A program made the translations under genes and the position numbers. A stretch of DNA of 64,000 nt from Mycoplasma sp. 'Moose RK' (GTDB lineage: Bacteria; Bacillota_I; Bacilli_A; Mycoplasmatales; Metamycoplasmataceae): the NCBI RefSeq assembly GCF_015708155.1, contig NZ_JADDYD010000001.1:742001-806000 (forward strand), given 5' to 3'. The notes under the pieces were generated by a model. That model was not told where the DNA came from, made no database searches, and saw only the letters and a program-made list of their open reading frames with translations. Below are positions 44,116-56,066 of the stretch, in pieces (the stretch's first letter is position 1; each line of letters starts with the position of its first letter).

Positions 44116-45105
44116 ATGCAAAAAATCAACGTCCTACAAAATGATATAAATCTTGATAATGATAATGACTTGATAAACATGACTGATATTTCAACTGATT
44201 CTGGAGAAGTATCAATTGTTTCAAAGCAAAAATTATTAGAAGCTGGTGTGTATTTTGGGCATAAATCTTCACAGTGACACCCAAAAATGGCGCAATTTTT
44301 ACTAAAGAAAAAGCGCAATGACACACATATAATTGATGTTTTAAAAACTCAAAAAATGCTTGAAATTGCCTATAAATTGGTTGAAAAATTTGCGCAAAAA
44401 GGTGCTAAATTTATTTTTGTTGGTACAAAAAGACAAGCAAAAAAAGTAATTGAAGAACAAGCAATTAGAACAAATTCAATTTATGTGTCAGGGCGCTGAC
44501 TCGGTGGAACTCTCACAAATAACAAAACAATTTTATCCCGCCTCAAAAAAATGGAAGAACTAGAAGAACAAGCAACTACTAATTTTGAAGGTTACACTAA
44601 AAAAGAAGGTCTACTAAAGCAAAAACAACTCCAAAGATTGCAAAAAAATCTTAACGGTATTAAATCACTAAAAGATGCGCCACTTTTTTCACTAATTATG
44701 TTGGTTGCTGATCCAGTTAGCGACATGATTGCAGTAAAAGAAGCTCGAAAAAAGGGTATAAAAATCATTGGTATCACTGATTCAAACGTTGATCCTTCAC
44801 TTGTGGACTTTGGAATTCCGGCAAATGATGATTCAACAAAATCAATTACTTTAATTTTTACAATTCTTGCAGATGCAATTTCGCACGCAAGGGGTGGAAC
44901 AAGACTTTTTGCATATCAACCTAGCGAACAAGTAATTCTTCCGGAAGATCCTGAAAGAGAAAATAAAAATTTTCGTTATCGTAAAAATTCGAATGAAAAA
45001 TTCGAAAAATTTAGACAAAATTCGCGAAATTTAGCAGGCCAAAGAAGCTTTGAAAAATCTAAATCCAACCAACAAAATGAAATTATTACTGAATCTGCTC
45101 AGTAA
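44116..45105 (+). CDS. rpsB: 30S ribosomal protein S2
   Basis: A 329-residue small-subunit protein. The family core starts at [23 protein letters not shown] (near residue 38) and includes [14 protein letters not shown] and [13 protein letters not shown]. About 37 acidic/polar residues precede the core and about 45 basic residues follow it, so it is clearly longer than the usual 230-260. The start has an AAAAAAGGA ribosome binding site. UGA encodes Trp in SQW and RWLGG. It is followed by tsf 28 bases downstream. Confidence 0.95.
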
Positions 45106-45133
45106 TTAATTAAAGTTAAAAAAGGAGTAAGAC

Positions 45134-46036
45134 ATGTCAAATAATGAAAAACTAGCAAAAATTAAAGAATTAAGGCAAATTTCAGACGCTCCTTTTGTTG
45201 ATTGCAAAACAGCACTTGAAAAAACTGACTACAATATCGATGCTGCAGTTGCTTGATTAAGTGAAAATGGAAAAACCAAAGCACTTAAAAAATCAGGGAG
45301 AATTGCTGCTGAAGGACTTGTCCTTGCAGCGTCAAACGAAAATTTTGCCTTAATTTTTGAATTAAATTCCGAAACTGATTTTGTTGCAAAAAACAAAAAT
45401 TTTATTGATTTACAGCAAAAAATCAAAAATCTTTTACTTACTAATGATTTTGAAAATTTGGATCAAGCACTTTCAATCAAAGATGAATCTGGCAAATCAA
45501 TTTCAGAATTATTAGTTGATGCGACTGCGACAATGGGAGAAAAAATTTCCCTTCGCTGAATCTCAAAAACAAAGGTTTTTCCGAATCAAAATGTTGGAAT
45601 TTACACTCATGCCAATGGTCAAATTGCAACAATTACAATTTTGGAAAATGGTGATTTTGAAACTGCTAAAAGTGTTGCAATGCACGCTGCCGCTTTGAAT
45701 CCAGAATTTATTTTTAAAACTGACATTCCTCAAGAAAGACTTGAACAAATTACAAATCAATTTTCAAATTCACCTAATTTAAATAACAAACCTGAAAAAA
45801 TTAAACAGACAATTTTGCAAGGAATGATTGAAAAGGAGTTGTCAAAATTTGTTCTTGAATTTCAACCTTTTGCCATGGATTCAGCTGTCTCTGTTAAAAA
45901 GTATATTGAATCAAGAAGTGCAAAATTGCTGAAAGTTGTTCGTTTTGAAGTTGGTGAAGGTGTCGAAAGACAAGTTGTTGATTTTTCTGCTGAAGTTCAA
46001 TCACAAATTCAAGAAGCTAGTAAAACTAGTCAATAG
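45134..46036 (+). CDS. tsf: Elongation factor Ts
   Basis: A 300-residue exchange factor that releases GDP from EF-Tu. The N-terminal UBA-like domain (KIKELRQISDAPFVDCKTAL) and the Asp-Phe motif in NSETDFVAKN, which inserts into EF-Tu, are present. The dimerisation region contains AMHAAALNPEF. The ribosome binding site AAAGGAG lies upstream. It shares a transcript with rpsB, the usual bacterial pair. Confidence 0.96.
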
Positions 46037-46073
46037 TAAGCAAATTGAAACTTAAAATTAAGAAAGACGGATA

Positions 46074-46117
46074 AAAAATTTTCCCTAAAAATTTAAGGAA
46101 AATTTTTCCATTTTTTT
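46074..46117 (+). terminator. rpsB-tsf terminator
   Basis: Arms AAAAATTTTCC and GGAAAATTTTT (46074-46084 and 46097-46107) enclose a 12-base loop and are followed by CCA and seven T residues. The ffh start codon lies seven bases beyond. Confidence 0.75.
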
Positions 46118-46123
46118 ACTAAA

Positions 46124-47446
46124 ATGCTAGATTTTTTAACTAACCGGATTCAGTCATCTCTAAAAAAAATCCAAAAATCAACAACAATAAATGAACAAGA
46201 TTTGCAAGAAATTACACGTGAAATTCGTCTGGCATTACTTGAAGCCGATGTTAATTTGCTTGTTGTCAAAAATTTTATTGCTAAAGTTAAATCTCAAGTT
46301 TTAGAGCAGGGTTTGACTTCAAAATTGAATCCGCAGCAGGAATTTTTAAAAATTTTACACAATAATTTAGTTGAGGTTCTTGGGATAAATTCAAAATCAA
46401 TAAATTTTAAAAAAAATCCCGCAAAAATTATGTTGGTTGGCTTGCAGGGTTCAGGAAAAACAACAACTTGTGCAAAATTAGCAGTTTATTTTCGCCAAAA
46501 AAAACATGCCAACAAAATTCTTTTGGTTGCCTGTGACACTTATCGGCCAGCTGCTGTTGAGCAGTTAATTCAACTTGGGAAACAAGTATCAATTGACGTT
46601 TTTTATGTTAATAAAAATCCTATTGAAATTGCAAAAGATGCCCTAATTCATGTGAAAAATGAAAATTATGATCTTGTAATTTTTGATACCGCTGGTCGAC
46701 TTTCAATAAATCAAGAATTGATGGATGAACTTTTTGAAATTAAGAAAAACACTCATCCAGAAGAGATAATTTTCGTCGCTGACTCGCTTTCAGGACAAGA
46801 TGTCATCAATGTTGCTCAAACTTTTCATGAAAAAATTAACTTAACAGGTTCGATAATCACTAAACTGGATTCAGACGCGCGCGCGGGGGCTGCGCTTTCA
46901 ATTACACATTTGCTAAAAATTCCGATTTTGTTCGTTGGAACTGGCGAAAAAATCTCTGGAATTGAAGTTTTTCATCCCAGCCGCATGGCTGACAGAATTT
47001 TGGGAATGGGTGATGTGATGTCATTTTTGGAGCAAGCAGAGGCCAATCTTGACAAACAGACTGTCAAAAAGCTGTCAAAAAGGATGTTTTCTGGTCAATT
47101 TAACCTTGATGATTTGTTAAATAGTTTGGAACAAATTCAAAAAATTGGCAAATTTTCAAAAATAATTAAAATGATTCCTGGCCTTTCTGGAAAAATTGAC
47201 CAAAAGCAACTTGATGATGCTGAAGAAAAAATCAAAATTTACAAAATTTTGATTTCCTCAATGACAATTGAGGAACGAAAAAAACCAAAACTTTTGAAAA
47301 ATGCAAATCGACGCCAACGAATTTTACGTGGCTCAGGTCGTTCAAGCATGGAATTTAATCGCTTGGTTAATGAATTTGAGGCAATGTCAAAAAAAATGAA
47401 CGAATTTTCCACAAAAAATTTTAATTTTGATTCATTACTAAAATAA
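46124..47446 (+). CDS. ffh: Signal recognition particle protein Ffh
   Basis: A 440-residue GTPase that binds 4.5S RNA and signal peptides and targets ribosomes to the membrane. The N domain holds ALLEADVN; the G domain holds GLQGSGKTTTCAKLA (near residue 106), DTAGR and TKLDSDARAG; the M domain holds FNLDDLLNSLEQIQKIGKFSKIIKMIPG and the RNA-binding GSGRSSMEFNRL segment. The C-terminal tail is short. It starts the long plus-strand housekeeping run. Confidence 0.97.
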   Translation: MLDFLTNRIQSSLKKIQKSTTINEQDLQEITREIRLALLEADVNLLVVKNFIAKVKSQVLEQGLTSKLNPQQEFLKILHNNLVEVLGINSKSINFKKNPAKIMLVGLQGSGKTTTCAKLAVYFRQKKHANKILLVACDTYRPAAVEQLIQLGKQVSIDVFYVNKNPIEIAKDALIHVKNENYDLVIFDTAGRLSINQELMDELFEIKKNTHPEEIIFVADSLSGQDVINVAQTFHEKINLTGSIITKLDSDARAGAALSITHLLKIPILFVGTGEKISGIEVFHPSRMADRILGMGDVMSFLEQAEANLDKQTVKKLSKRMFSGQFNLDDLLNSLEQIQKIGKFSKIIKMIPGLSGKIDQKQLDDAEEKIKIYKILISSMTIEERKKPKLLKNANRRQRILRGSGRSSMEFNRLVNEFEAMSKKMNEFSTKNFNFDSLLK

Positions 47447-47472
47447 AATTTACCGACTTAAAGAGGGCTAAA

Positions 47473-48831
47473 ATGGCAAAATTTGCGAATTATCAAAATT
47501 TCACTAATCATTTAAAGGAGCTTGGCTTCGTTTTTCCGAGTTCGCAAATTTATGGTGGACTCGCTAACTCTTATGATTATGGTCATCTTGGCGTACTTTT
47601 GGCAAAAAATATTGAAAATTTTTGGTCAGATTTCTTCATTAAATCTGACCCAAATGCCTTTTTTATTGATACAAAAATTTTGTTAAACCCAAAAGTTTGG
47701 CATGCTTCTGGCCATATTGCCAATTTTACAGATTTACTTGTTGAAAACAAAATCAATAAAAAACGTTATCGAGTTGACCATCTTTTGGAACAATTTTTCC
47801 CAAATCTTGAATTTGAAAAATTGTCTCAAAATGAAATTTTTGATTATTTAACACAAATCAAAAATTTCGACAATTCAACAACAGATTGAACTATTCCAAA
47901 AAAATTTAATTTGCTTTTTGAAACCAATCAGGGTGTAATTGAAAGTGAAAAAACACCAATTTTTCTACGCCCTGAAACTGCGCAGGGAATTTTCATAAAT
48001 TTCAAAACTATTTTACGAACAACAAAAAATCAATTACCGCTTGCAGTTGCACAAATTGGAAAATCATTTCGTAATGAAATTTCGCCTGGAAATTTCATTT
48101 TTCGCACTCGCGAATTTACGCAAATGGAATTAGAAATTTTTGTAAATCCTGAAAATGCTGATGCTGTTTTTACAAAACAGATTGAAAAAATAAAGATTTT
48201 TTTACAAAAAATCGGTTTTAGCGATAACTCACTAAAGTTGGTGCACCACAAACCCGAACAACTTGCACATTACTCAAAAGCAACTGCTGATTTTGAATAT
48301 AATTTCAATTTTGGTTGAGGTGAATTAATTGGAATCAGCAACCGAGGTGATTTTGATTTGCAAAATCATATGGAAAAAAGCGGCGAAAGTCTTGAATTTG
48401 TTGATTCAGCTTCAGGAAAAAAAATTATCCCTTACATAATTGAACCATCTTTTGGACTTGATCGGCTTTTATTGGCAATTTTAGAAGAAAATTTTTGATT
48501 TGATGAAGAAAAAAAGCGACATTTATTCCGCTTTCCGTTCAATTTATGCCCCTACAAAGTTGCAATTCTGCCTCTAGTAAAAAAATTTTTACCAGAGGCA
48601 GAAAAAATTTGATTAAAAATTAATTCCAAATTTTCCGCAACTCTTTCAGTTTCAGGCTCAATTGGCAAAAGATATTTTTATCATGACTCAATTGGGACTT
48701 TTTTTTGCATTACTATTGATTATGAAACTTTGGAAAATCAAACAGTGACAATTCGTTTTCGTGACTCTACAGAACAAAAAAGAATCAAAATTGATGACAT
48801 TTTTAAATTTATTGAGGAAAAAATCGTTTAA
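47473..48831 (+). CDS. glyS: Glycyl-tRNA synthetase, single-chain type
   Basis: A 452-residue class II synthetase (dimeric eukaryote/archaea-like type used by mycoplasmas). Motif 1 region LAKNIENFWSDFF, motif 2 FRNEISPGNFIFRTREFTQMELE and motif 3 IIEPSFGLDRLLLAIL are intact. The C-terminal anticodon-binding domain begins near LCPYKVAILPL. UGA Trp codons occur at four or more places. The stop overlaps the dnaG start by one base (TAATG). The symbol glyQS would also be used. Confidence 0.95.
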
Positions 48832-50654
48832 TGAATAAACAAGAAATAGCCGCGCAGATTATAAAAAACGCCGATATTTATATGCTAATTTCACAAGATG
48901 TTGCTTTAAAAAAGAAAGGAACAAACTACTTTGGCCTTTGTCCTTTTCATGAAGACACAAATCCATCTTTTTCAGTTTCAGTTTCCAAACAAATTTTTAA
49001 ATGTTTTTCATGTGGTGAAGCGGGAAATATCATTAAATATGTGATGAAGTCACGTAATTTTAGTTTTCAAAACACAGTGGAATTTTTAAATCAAGAATTT
49101 AATTTGCAATTAAATCTTGAATCTCTAGATTCAAAACCAGCAAGAAATTACACTGAAATTGAACTTCAAGCGCTGCGAGCTCATGAAAATAGTGCTAAAA
49201 TTTTTGTTACTGAGCTTTTTGGCAAAATTTTTGATGCTAAATTAATAGGGCCAAATTCGGAAAAAAGTCTTAAAATTCAAAGCTTTTTAAAGAAAAGAAA
49301 CCTGAATCGCCAAATTATTGAAAAATTCAAGATTGGGTGAGATCCTGGAAATATTTTAAAAGATCGGCTTGTTAATTCAAATCTTAAATTTGACGAATTA
49401 GTTTTGCAAAATTATTCACTTTTAAATAATTTTGGTGGCGATTTTTTTCAAAATCGCCTTGTTTTCCCAATTGAAAATGATGAAGGAAAAATTGTTGGAT
49501 TTTCAGGAAGATGCTTAGAAAATGAAAAATGTGAACCAAAATATTTAAACTCAGTTGGGAATAGTCTTTTTTCAAAATCAGAAATTCTTTACAATTTCGC
49601 AACCGTAATTAAGGAAACAGCGTCAAAAGAGTTGATTCTTACCGAAGGGTTTTTTGATGTAATCGCTTTTTACAAGGCCGGAATTAAAAACGCAATCGGA
49701 CTTATGGGAACATCTTTGAGTAAAAAACATTGCCAAATATTGGCTGGCCACGACATTATAATTGCACTTGATGATGACAATGCCGGGAAAATTGCAAGCA
49801 TAAAAACAGCAAGAATGTTAGCTGAAAACAACATAAATTCTTATGTTTTAACTAATTTAGAAGGCCTTGACCCTGACGATTTTTTTAATAAATTTGGAGC
49901 GCAGGGCTTAATTAAATTATTAAAAAATCGTCAAAATTCAATTGATTTTGCCTATGAATTTTATAAAAATGAGATAGTTAAAAAAACAAGTGAAGAAATT
50001 AAAACATTTATTAAGCAATTCAAACCTTTTTTAGAGTTTCTGGGTCGAAAAAATGACAAAACAACGCTTGGTTTTTTTCTCAAGAAAATGGAAAATGAGC
50101 TGGGAATTCCAGAAAAAAGCGTTGATATTCAACTAAAAAATTATTATAAAAATGATTATGAACTTGAATTTGATGGCCATTTTTTGGAAAATACACACAA
50201 AAAACCGCCGAATTTACCGATTTTTCCAAAAATTACCCCAACACATTGCGAGCTGAAAACAGTTGCGCTGATTTTAAAAGATTTTATTTGGGGACAAAGA
50301 AAATTATTTAAAATTTTTCAAAAAATTAATTATAAATTTCTTGACCCTAAAAATGCAAATATTATTAAAAATCTCAATACTGAAAATTCAAGTGAAAATG
50401 TAAAAAATATTCTAATTTTAGTTGAAAATGAAATTAAACAGAACCTGATTAATGCGATTTATCAAGTAGTTGAAAGTATTGATGTGATTCCAAATAACCC
50501 TATAAATGAAAAGGAATTTTTAGAATGAATTTCCCATTGTGAAAGTCTTCGTGAAAGATTTAATAAAAATAATATGCAACAACGATTTTTGAATGACTCC
50601 GAAAATGAAACAACAAACGCAGCATTTGAAAGCATTTATCCAACAAATAAATAA
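48831..50654 (+). CDS. dnaG: DNA primase
   Basis: A 607-residue enzyme making RNA primers. The CHC2 zinc finger (CPFHEDTNPSF to KCFSCGEAG, about residues 38-64) is complete. The TOPRIM core shows LTEGFFDVIAFYKAG and IALDDDNAGK (about 268-320), with the metal-binding acidic residues. The C-terminal DnaB-interaction region is helical. UGA Trp codons fall at 49338 and 50526. It forms the dnaG-rpoD pair seen in many bacteria, 12 bases apart. Confidence 0.96.
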
Positions 50655-50666
50655 ACAGGAAAAGTT

Positions 50667-52679
50667 ATGGAAATCAACAAAATTAAAAAAAACAAGTTAA
50701 AAAATGAAAAATTTACAGGAAAAAGTATTAAAATTTCAAATTTTGCAACTCATTTTTCTGCAAATTTGCACAAAAAAGTGAAACTGAATACCCAAATTGA
50801 AGCAAGTGAAATTAAAACACCGTCAAAAAAACGCTCTTTGTCTAAAAAAAATAAACCCAATTCTGAGTCTATAATGAAAAAAAAAGAAGAAAAAATAAGA
50901 AAAAATAAAGTTGTTTCTAATGAAAAAAAACGAGGCACCTCTTACGAACAAATTGAAAATTTCTTAGATAGTGTCAAAAATTCAAATCACAATTCCAATT
51001 TTTTGAGGAGTCTACAAGAATTTCGTTCTAAAGCGTTGGCAGAATTTGCAAAAATTTCTAATAAAAATTCAGAAAAAAAAGATTCAACAAAAAGTCAAAA
51101 AACAAAAAAAACTGGTGAAAAACCTGTAACAAAAAAATCTTCTAAAGCTGAAAAAACGAGAAAATCTGCAACAGAAAAAACAAAAACAAAAACAAAAAAA
51201 AGTGACAAAAAAACAGCAAATTCTGCCAAAAAAGTAGCTACAAAAAAGAAAGTAGCTACAAAAAAAACTGAAAAAACAATATCTTCCAAGAAAACTAGCG
51301 AAAAAAAGAATAGCAAATTAGAAACACAATATGAATTTATTCTCAAAAAATTAGAATCTAATTTGGAAACAAAGCGAAAAAAGGAAGCAAAAAAAACCAT
51401 TACAAAAAAAGCGAAAAAAACAAAAATTTCTGATGCAACATACTTATCTTATGAAGAAATTTACAAATTTTTAGAGAAATTTAATCTTTCAATTTTAGAC
51501 GAAGAACTTGACAATTTTTTTCAAGTTTTAATTAAGAGAAAAATTGTTAGTCCTGAGGTTGATGCTGCGGATCTTAGCAAAGTTTCAGAAGCTGATTTTG
51601 TTAAACAGATCAAAAAAACAGCTGAAAAAAGTGACAAAAAAACAATTAAAAAATTAAAAAAACCTACTCAAAATAATGACCATAATCTCGGCCATTCAGT
51701 TGATGAATCACTGAAAATCAAAGATGTTGACGATCTTGATTACATCACCGATGAAACCTCCTTACAATTCCGCAAGCCAAAAATCTACAGCGATGAAGTC
51801 TATCTTAACAAACTCACCGACACCAACGACATGATCAAATGATACATGCGCTGAATCGGAAAATACGGAAAACTTTTGAGTTCAGAAGAAGAACAGGAAC
51901 TTGCTCGAAAAATGGAAATAAAGGGGCGAGTTGGGAAAAAAGCCCGCGATATGTTGATTAAAAGAAATTTGCGACTTGTTGTTAACAGCGCAAAGCGCTA
52001 CAAAAATCGCGGGCTCGGATTTATTGATCTGATTTCCGAGGGAAATTTAGGAATCATTAAAGCTGTTTCAAAATATGACAGAACAAAAGGATTTAAATTT
52101 TCCACTTATGCAACTTGGTGAATCCGTCAGGCCATAACTCGTGCCGTCGCTGACCAAGCTCGATTGATCCGAATTCCGGTGCACATGGTTGAAACTATTA
52201 ATAAAATTAACAAGGCTGAACGTGAATTGCAGCAAGAAACAGGGCTGAATCCAACTGCAAAAGAGATCGCTGAAAAATTAGGTGGTGATTTTACAGCTGA
52301 AAAAGTGGGTTATATTAAAAAAATTAATGTTGATCCAATTTCGCTTGATAAAGCGATCGGGAAAGAAGAAGATAGCTCATTTTCCGATTTTATTAAGGAT
52401 GAAAATTTAATTTCCCCTGTTGAATTTGCAGAACGTGAAGAAAAATCAAAAATTTTGTTGCAAATGATTGATTCTATGCTTGATTTTGATGAAAGAGACT
52501 TTATCAAACGCCGTTATGGAGTTGGTACTGATGATAATGGGGTACCTTATCACGCTCACACTTTTGAAGAACTTGCAGCGATGCGACGCGTGACCAAGGA
52601 ACGTGTTCGCCAAATCGAAGCAAAAATTTTGAAAAAATTAAGAACTCCACAACGTCGCTGGTCACTTCGTGATTTTTAA
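50667..52679 (+). CDS. rpoD: Primary sigma factor RpoD with lysine-rich N-terminal extension
   Basis: A 670-residue sigma-70. Regions 2.1-2.4 ([37 protein letters not shown]), region 3 ([13 protein letters not shown]) and region 4 with helix-turn-helix [20 protein letters not shown] are typical. The first 240 or so residues are a low-complexity Lys/Thr/Ser region (KKTEKT-like units), followed by a conserved region 1.1-type domain near residue 250 ([16 protein letters not shown]). It is probably the only primary sigma, reading the TATAAT promoters seen here. Confidence 0.96.
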
Positions 52680-52687
52680 AAGATCTC

Positions 52688-53461
52688 ATGAAAACAGAAT
52701 TAATTGGTAATTTTTTGCTTGAAAAATTTCCCTTATCCAATTGTCAAAAATGAGACAATTGTGGTTGAAATCTTTTTTTTGACAGCCAGTTTAAAGGTCT
52801 AATTATCTGCATAGATGTGACAAAAGAGGTTTTGGAATTTGCGATCAAAAATGATTGTAATTTAATTATAAGTCACCATCCTTTCTTTTTTTATCCAACA
52901 AAAAAGGAAGAATTTTTATACGCGCCTTACAAAAAAAATCTTAATTTTCTTCTTAAAAAACACAAAATAAGCGTTTTTTCACTTCACACAAATTTTGATG
53001 GCACTGAAAATGCAACCGCATTTTCAATTGCCAAAATTTTAGATTTAAAATTTTCTAAAGTTGAGAAAATTGACGAATTTAACTTGTTGTTTCATGTAAA
53101 ATTAAAGTACACTGAAATTCTCAAAAAATTCCGTTTTAATGCTAATTTAGAGACTTTTATTTCAAATATTGAGCAGAATTTTTTGATAAAAAAACTAGCA
53201 ATTTTGCCGGGAAGTGGTGGAATTTTGCCCTGTTTTGCTGCAAAAAAAATGAAAGCAGACCTTGTGATCACTTCAGATCTTAAATGATCTGATCAATTGG
53301 CAATTTTTCACCGTAAAATCAATGTTTTGCAAATTTCACACCTTATTGAACAATCTTTCATTGAGGAAGTAGTGCAAATTTTAACAACAAAATTTGCTAA
53401 AATTAAAATACTAAAATTTCATCTAACTGAAATTTTAAAAAGGGAGAAAATTTTATGCTAA
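52688..53461 (+). CDS. Nif3-like dinuclear metal centre protein
   Basis: A 257-residue member of the Nif3/DUF34 family, often annotated as a GTP cyclohydrolase-like protein but of unsettled function. The metal ligands are visible in [10 protein letters not shown] (His-His), [16 protein letters not shown] (His and Asp-x-x-x-N) and the C-terminal VITSDLKW and ISHLIEQSF segment with the last His. UGA Trp codons occur in the N-terminal SNCQKWDNCGWN. It starts eight bases after rpoD and overlaps nfo by seven bases. Confidence 0.85.
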
Positions 53462-54285
53462 AACTTGGTTCACATGTTTCTTTTAAAAAACCTGATTATC
53501 TTTTTGGCGCCATCAAACAATCTTTGAAAAATGGCGCAAACACCACAATGATTTTTTTGGGTCCTCCCCAATCAACTTTCAGAGCAAAATTTGAAGACTA
53601 CAAGTATTTTGAATACAAAGCCCAACTTGCAAAAAAAATTGCTCCTGAGGACATAATTGTTCATGCGCCTTACATTATTAATCCATCTAATCCAACAAAA
53701 TCGCAGTTTTCCAATGATTTTTTAATTCAAGAAATCAGACGCATGAACCATATCGGCGCAAAAATTTTGGTTTTACATCCTGGTTCATACACAACTTTTT
53801 TGCCTCTTGAGGCAAAAAAACAACTGATTTCTTCATTGAAATTTATCTTGGAAAATACAGAAAATGTTGTGATTTCTTTGGAAACTATGGCCGGAAAGGG
53901 GACTGAAATTTGTACTAATTTTGAGGAAATTGTTGAAATTGTCGAGACAGTTAACTCCCCACGTGTTAAAATTTGTCTTGATACCTGCCATGTTTGGGAT
54001 GCTGGTTATAATCTCAAAAAATATGAGGAATTTTGCGAAAAACTCGTAAAAACAAGGTTAATTAACTACCTAAACGTGATTCATCTCAACGATTCAGCAT
54101 CAATTTTGGGTTCAAGAAAGGACCGACATGCAAATATTGGCAAAGGATTTATTGGTCTTGAGGTTCTCAAAAAAATCGTTCACGATCCGCTTTTTGCTGA
54201 CATTCCAAAGATTTTGGAAACACCGTTTGTTGACAACAAACCAATTTATGACGAAGAAATCGCACTTTTGTTAAGAAAAGATTAA
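53455..54285 (+). CDS. nfo: Endonuclease IV (AP endonuclease)
   Basis: A 276-residue zinc-dependent enzyme that cuts DNA at abasic sites. Family motifs include GSHVSF near the N terminus, [31 protein letters not shown] and VIHLNDS, followed by [12 protein letters not shown], which carry the trinuclear zinc ligands. The ribosome binding site AGGGAG is nine bases upstream, inside the end of the Nif3-like gene. Confidence 0.96.
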   Translation: MLKLGSHVSFKKPDYLFGAIKQSLKNGANTTMIFLGPPQSTFRAKFEDYKYFEYKAQLAKKIAPEDIIVHAPYIINPSNPTKSQFSNDFLIQEIRRMNHIGAKILVLHPGSYTTFLPLEAKKQLISSLKFILENTENVVISLETMAGKGTEICTNFEEIVEIVETVNSPRVKICLDTCHVWDAGYNLKKYEEFCEKLVKTRLINYLNVIHLNDSASILGSRKDRHANIGKGFIGLEVLKKIVHDPLFADIPKILETPFVDNKPIYDEEIALLLRKD

Positions 54286-54300
54286 AAAACTGGAGAAAAA

Positions 54301-55551
54301 GTGGAAAAACAGGAAAAAATTCAGTTCCTTGAAGAATTAAAGCAACGGAAAATTCTAAAAGATATCACAAATCCGGAACGATTTTTCAATTTATGTGAAG
54401 AAAAAGGGGTTTATGTTGGTTTTGATCCAACGGCTGAATCATTGCATCTTGGAAATTATATTGCAATTTCCTTATTAAAAAGATTCAAAAAAAAAGGGAT
54501 TAAAGTTCTTGCAGTTATCGGGGGTGCAACCGGAATGATTGGCGATCCTTCTTTTAATTCCAAGGAAAGAGTTTTGCTTGATAAGGCGACTTTAAAAAAA
54601 AATACTGAAAAAATTAAGGCGCAAATTGCTAGCTTCGGTTTGCCAATTTTCGATAATTTTCAAATTTATAGCCAAATGAATGTTCTTGAATTTCTTCGTG
54701 ATGTTGGAAAAAATATCAATATTTCCTACCTTTTGGCCAAAGATTCTGTGGCCTCGAGGATTCAAACAGGCCTTTCATTTACAGAATTTTCCTACCAACT
54801 AATTCAAGGTTGAGATTTTAAATTTTTATATGAAAAAATGAATATAATTGCGCAAGCGGGTGGTTCTGATCAATGAGGAAACATGATGACTGGGCTTGAT
54901 TTCATTCGAAAATCCAATTTTGAAAGAGGAGATGAAGCATTTGTTTTCACGACAAATTTGTTGACCGATGAAAACGGACAAAAATTTGGAAAATCGCTTG
55001 GCAAACCAATTTGACTTGATAAAAACATGTTTTCACCGTACAATTTGTACCAATTTCTTTTGAATCAAAGTGATTTACAAGCGGAAAAAATTCTTTACTG
55101 GTTATCCTTTCTTGAAATTGAAAAAATTAATTCACTAATTTCTGAGCACAACAAAAATAGGGGTGCAAGAATTTTGCAAAAACAATTAGCTCAGGAAATT
55201 GTTTTGGAGATTCATGGTGAAGCAGAATTAAGAATAGCGGAAAAAATTTCTAATATTTTGTTCAAAAACTTTGATTTTTCAAAAATAGGTTTTGAAGAAA
55301 AGAAAGAATTAAAAAAAATTCTGCCATACTTTTTAGTTCTTAATTTTTCACCTGATGACTTAGTTAAAAATGGTATTTTTCTTTCAAAAAGGGAATTAAA
55401 CGAATTCATTTCCAATAAATCTTTAGAAATAAATGGCAAAAAAATTCTCGATATTCAGGAAATTTCTCCCAAACTTGCCGATTTTTTCGGTCTTTTTTTA
55501 GTGAAAAAGGGCAAAAAAGAATATTTTATTCTTGAAAGCAAAAAAAATTAA
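54301..55551 (+). CDS. tyrS: Tyrosyl-tRNA synthetase
   Basis: A 416-residue class I synthetase. The HIGH motif is HLGN (in AESLHLGNYIA), the tyrosine pocket includes YVGFDPTAES, SYQLIQGWDF and QAGGSDQWGNM, and the KMSKS loop reads KFGKS. The C-terminal S4-like domain is present (GIFLSKRELNEFISNKSLEIN). The start is GTG at 54301 with a GGAGAAA ribosome binding site. It ends the ffh-to-tyrS run. UGA Trp codons are frequent. Confidence 0.96.
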
Positions 55552-55629
55552 AATTTACATTTTCGATTTTTTGTGTTTTACACACCACGCAAAATACTAA
55601 AAAGTTTTTATTTGCTGCTTTTTGAACTA

Positions 55630-55665
55630 AAAATCAAAATATTTTTCATAAATTTTTCCATTTTT
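55630..55665. repeat. Dispersed intergenic repeat B, copy 2
   Basis: It contains the same 19-mer (TTTTTCATAAATTTTTCCA, 55642-55660) as at 22304-22322, with AAATCAAA before it and a T-run after it. Confidence 0.55.
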
Positions 55666-55797
55666 TAGCCAATTAAGGTGAATTAAATCCTAAAAAGACC
55701 ATATTTTCAACACTTTTAGATTCTTATTTTTTAAAGGTTTTACTCTAAAAAATGTGAAATTCATTATAAAATGGGTGCCTATGAAAAAATCTTTTTT

Positions 55798-55831
55798 GAT
55801 TTTTGGGACAATTACACATGAAAATGTTGTC
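55798..55831. repeat. Dispersed intergenic repeat A, copy 2
   Basis: It contains AATTACACATGAAAATGTTGT, the reverse complement of the core at 1763-1784, with the flanking TTTTTGGGAC side also similar. It is therefore an inverted copy. Confidence 0.6.
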
Positions 55832-55891
55832 TAAGGTGTGAAAAATTGACCAAATTCTCATAAATTTTGCTTCTTTATAAAGAAGGCACAA

Positions 55892-55927
<36 letters not shown>

Positions 55928-56066
55928 TTAAATTCAATGATTTTTTGTCATTTATATATTTTTAGAAAATTTAGTGTAAAAAAATTAGTAAAATATTAAT
56001 AATAAATTGAAAAATCAATACTTTTTAGGATAAAATTTATATTATTTTGATATTTTAAGGAAATTT

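Noticed and set aside
51100-51420. Short repeats in the rpoD 5' part as a CRISPR-like or satellite array
   Set aside because: They are codon-level Lys/Thr/Ser low complexity inside an intact reading frame, without constant repeats or spacers.
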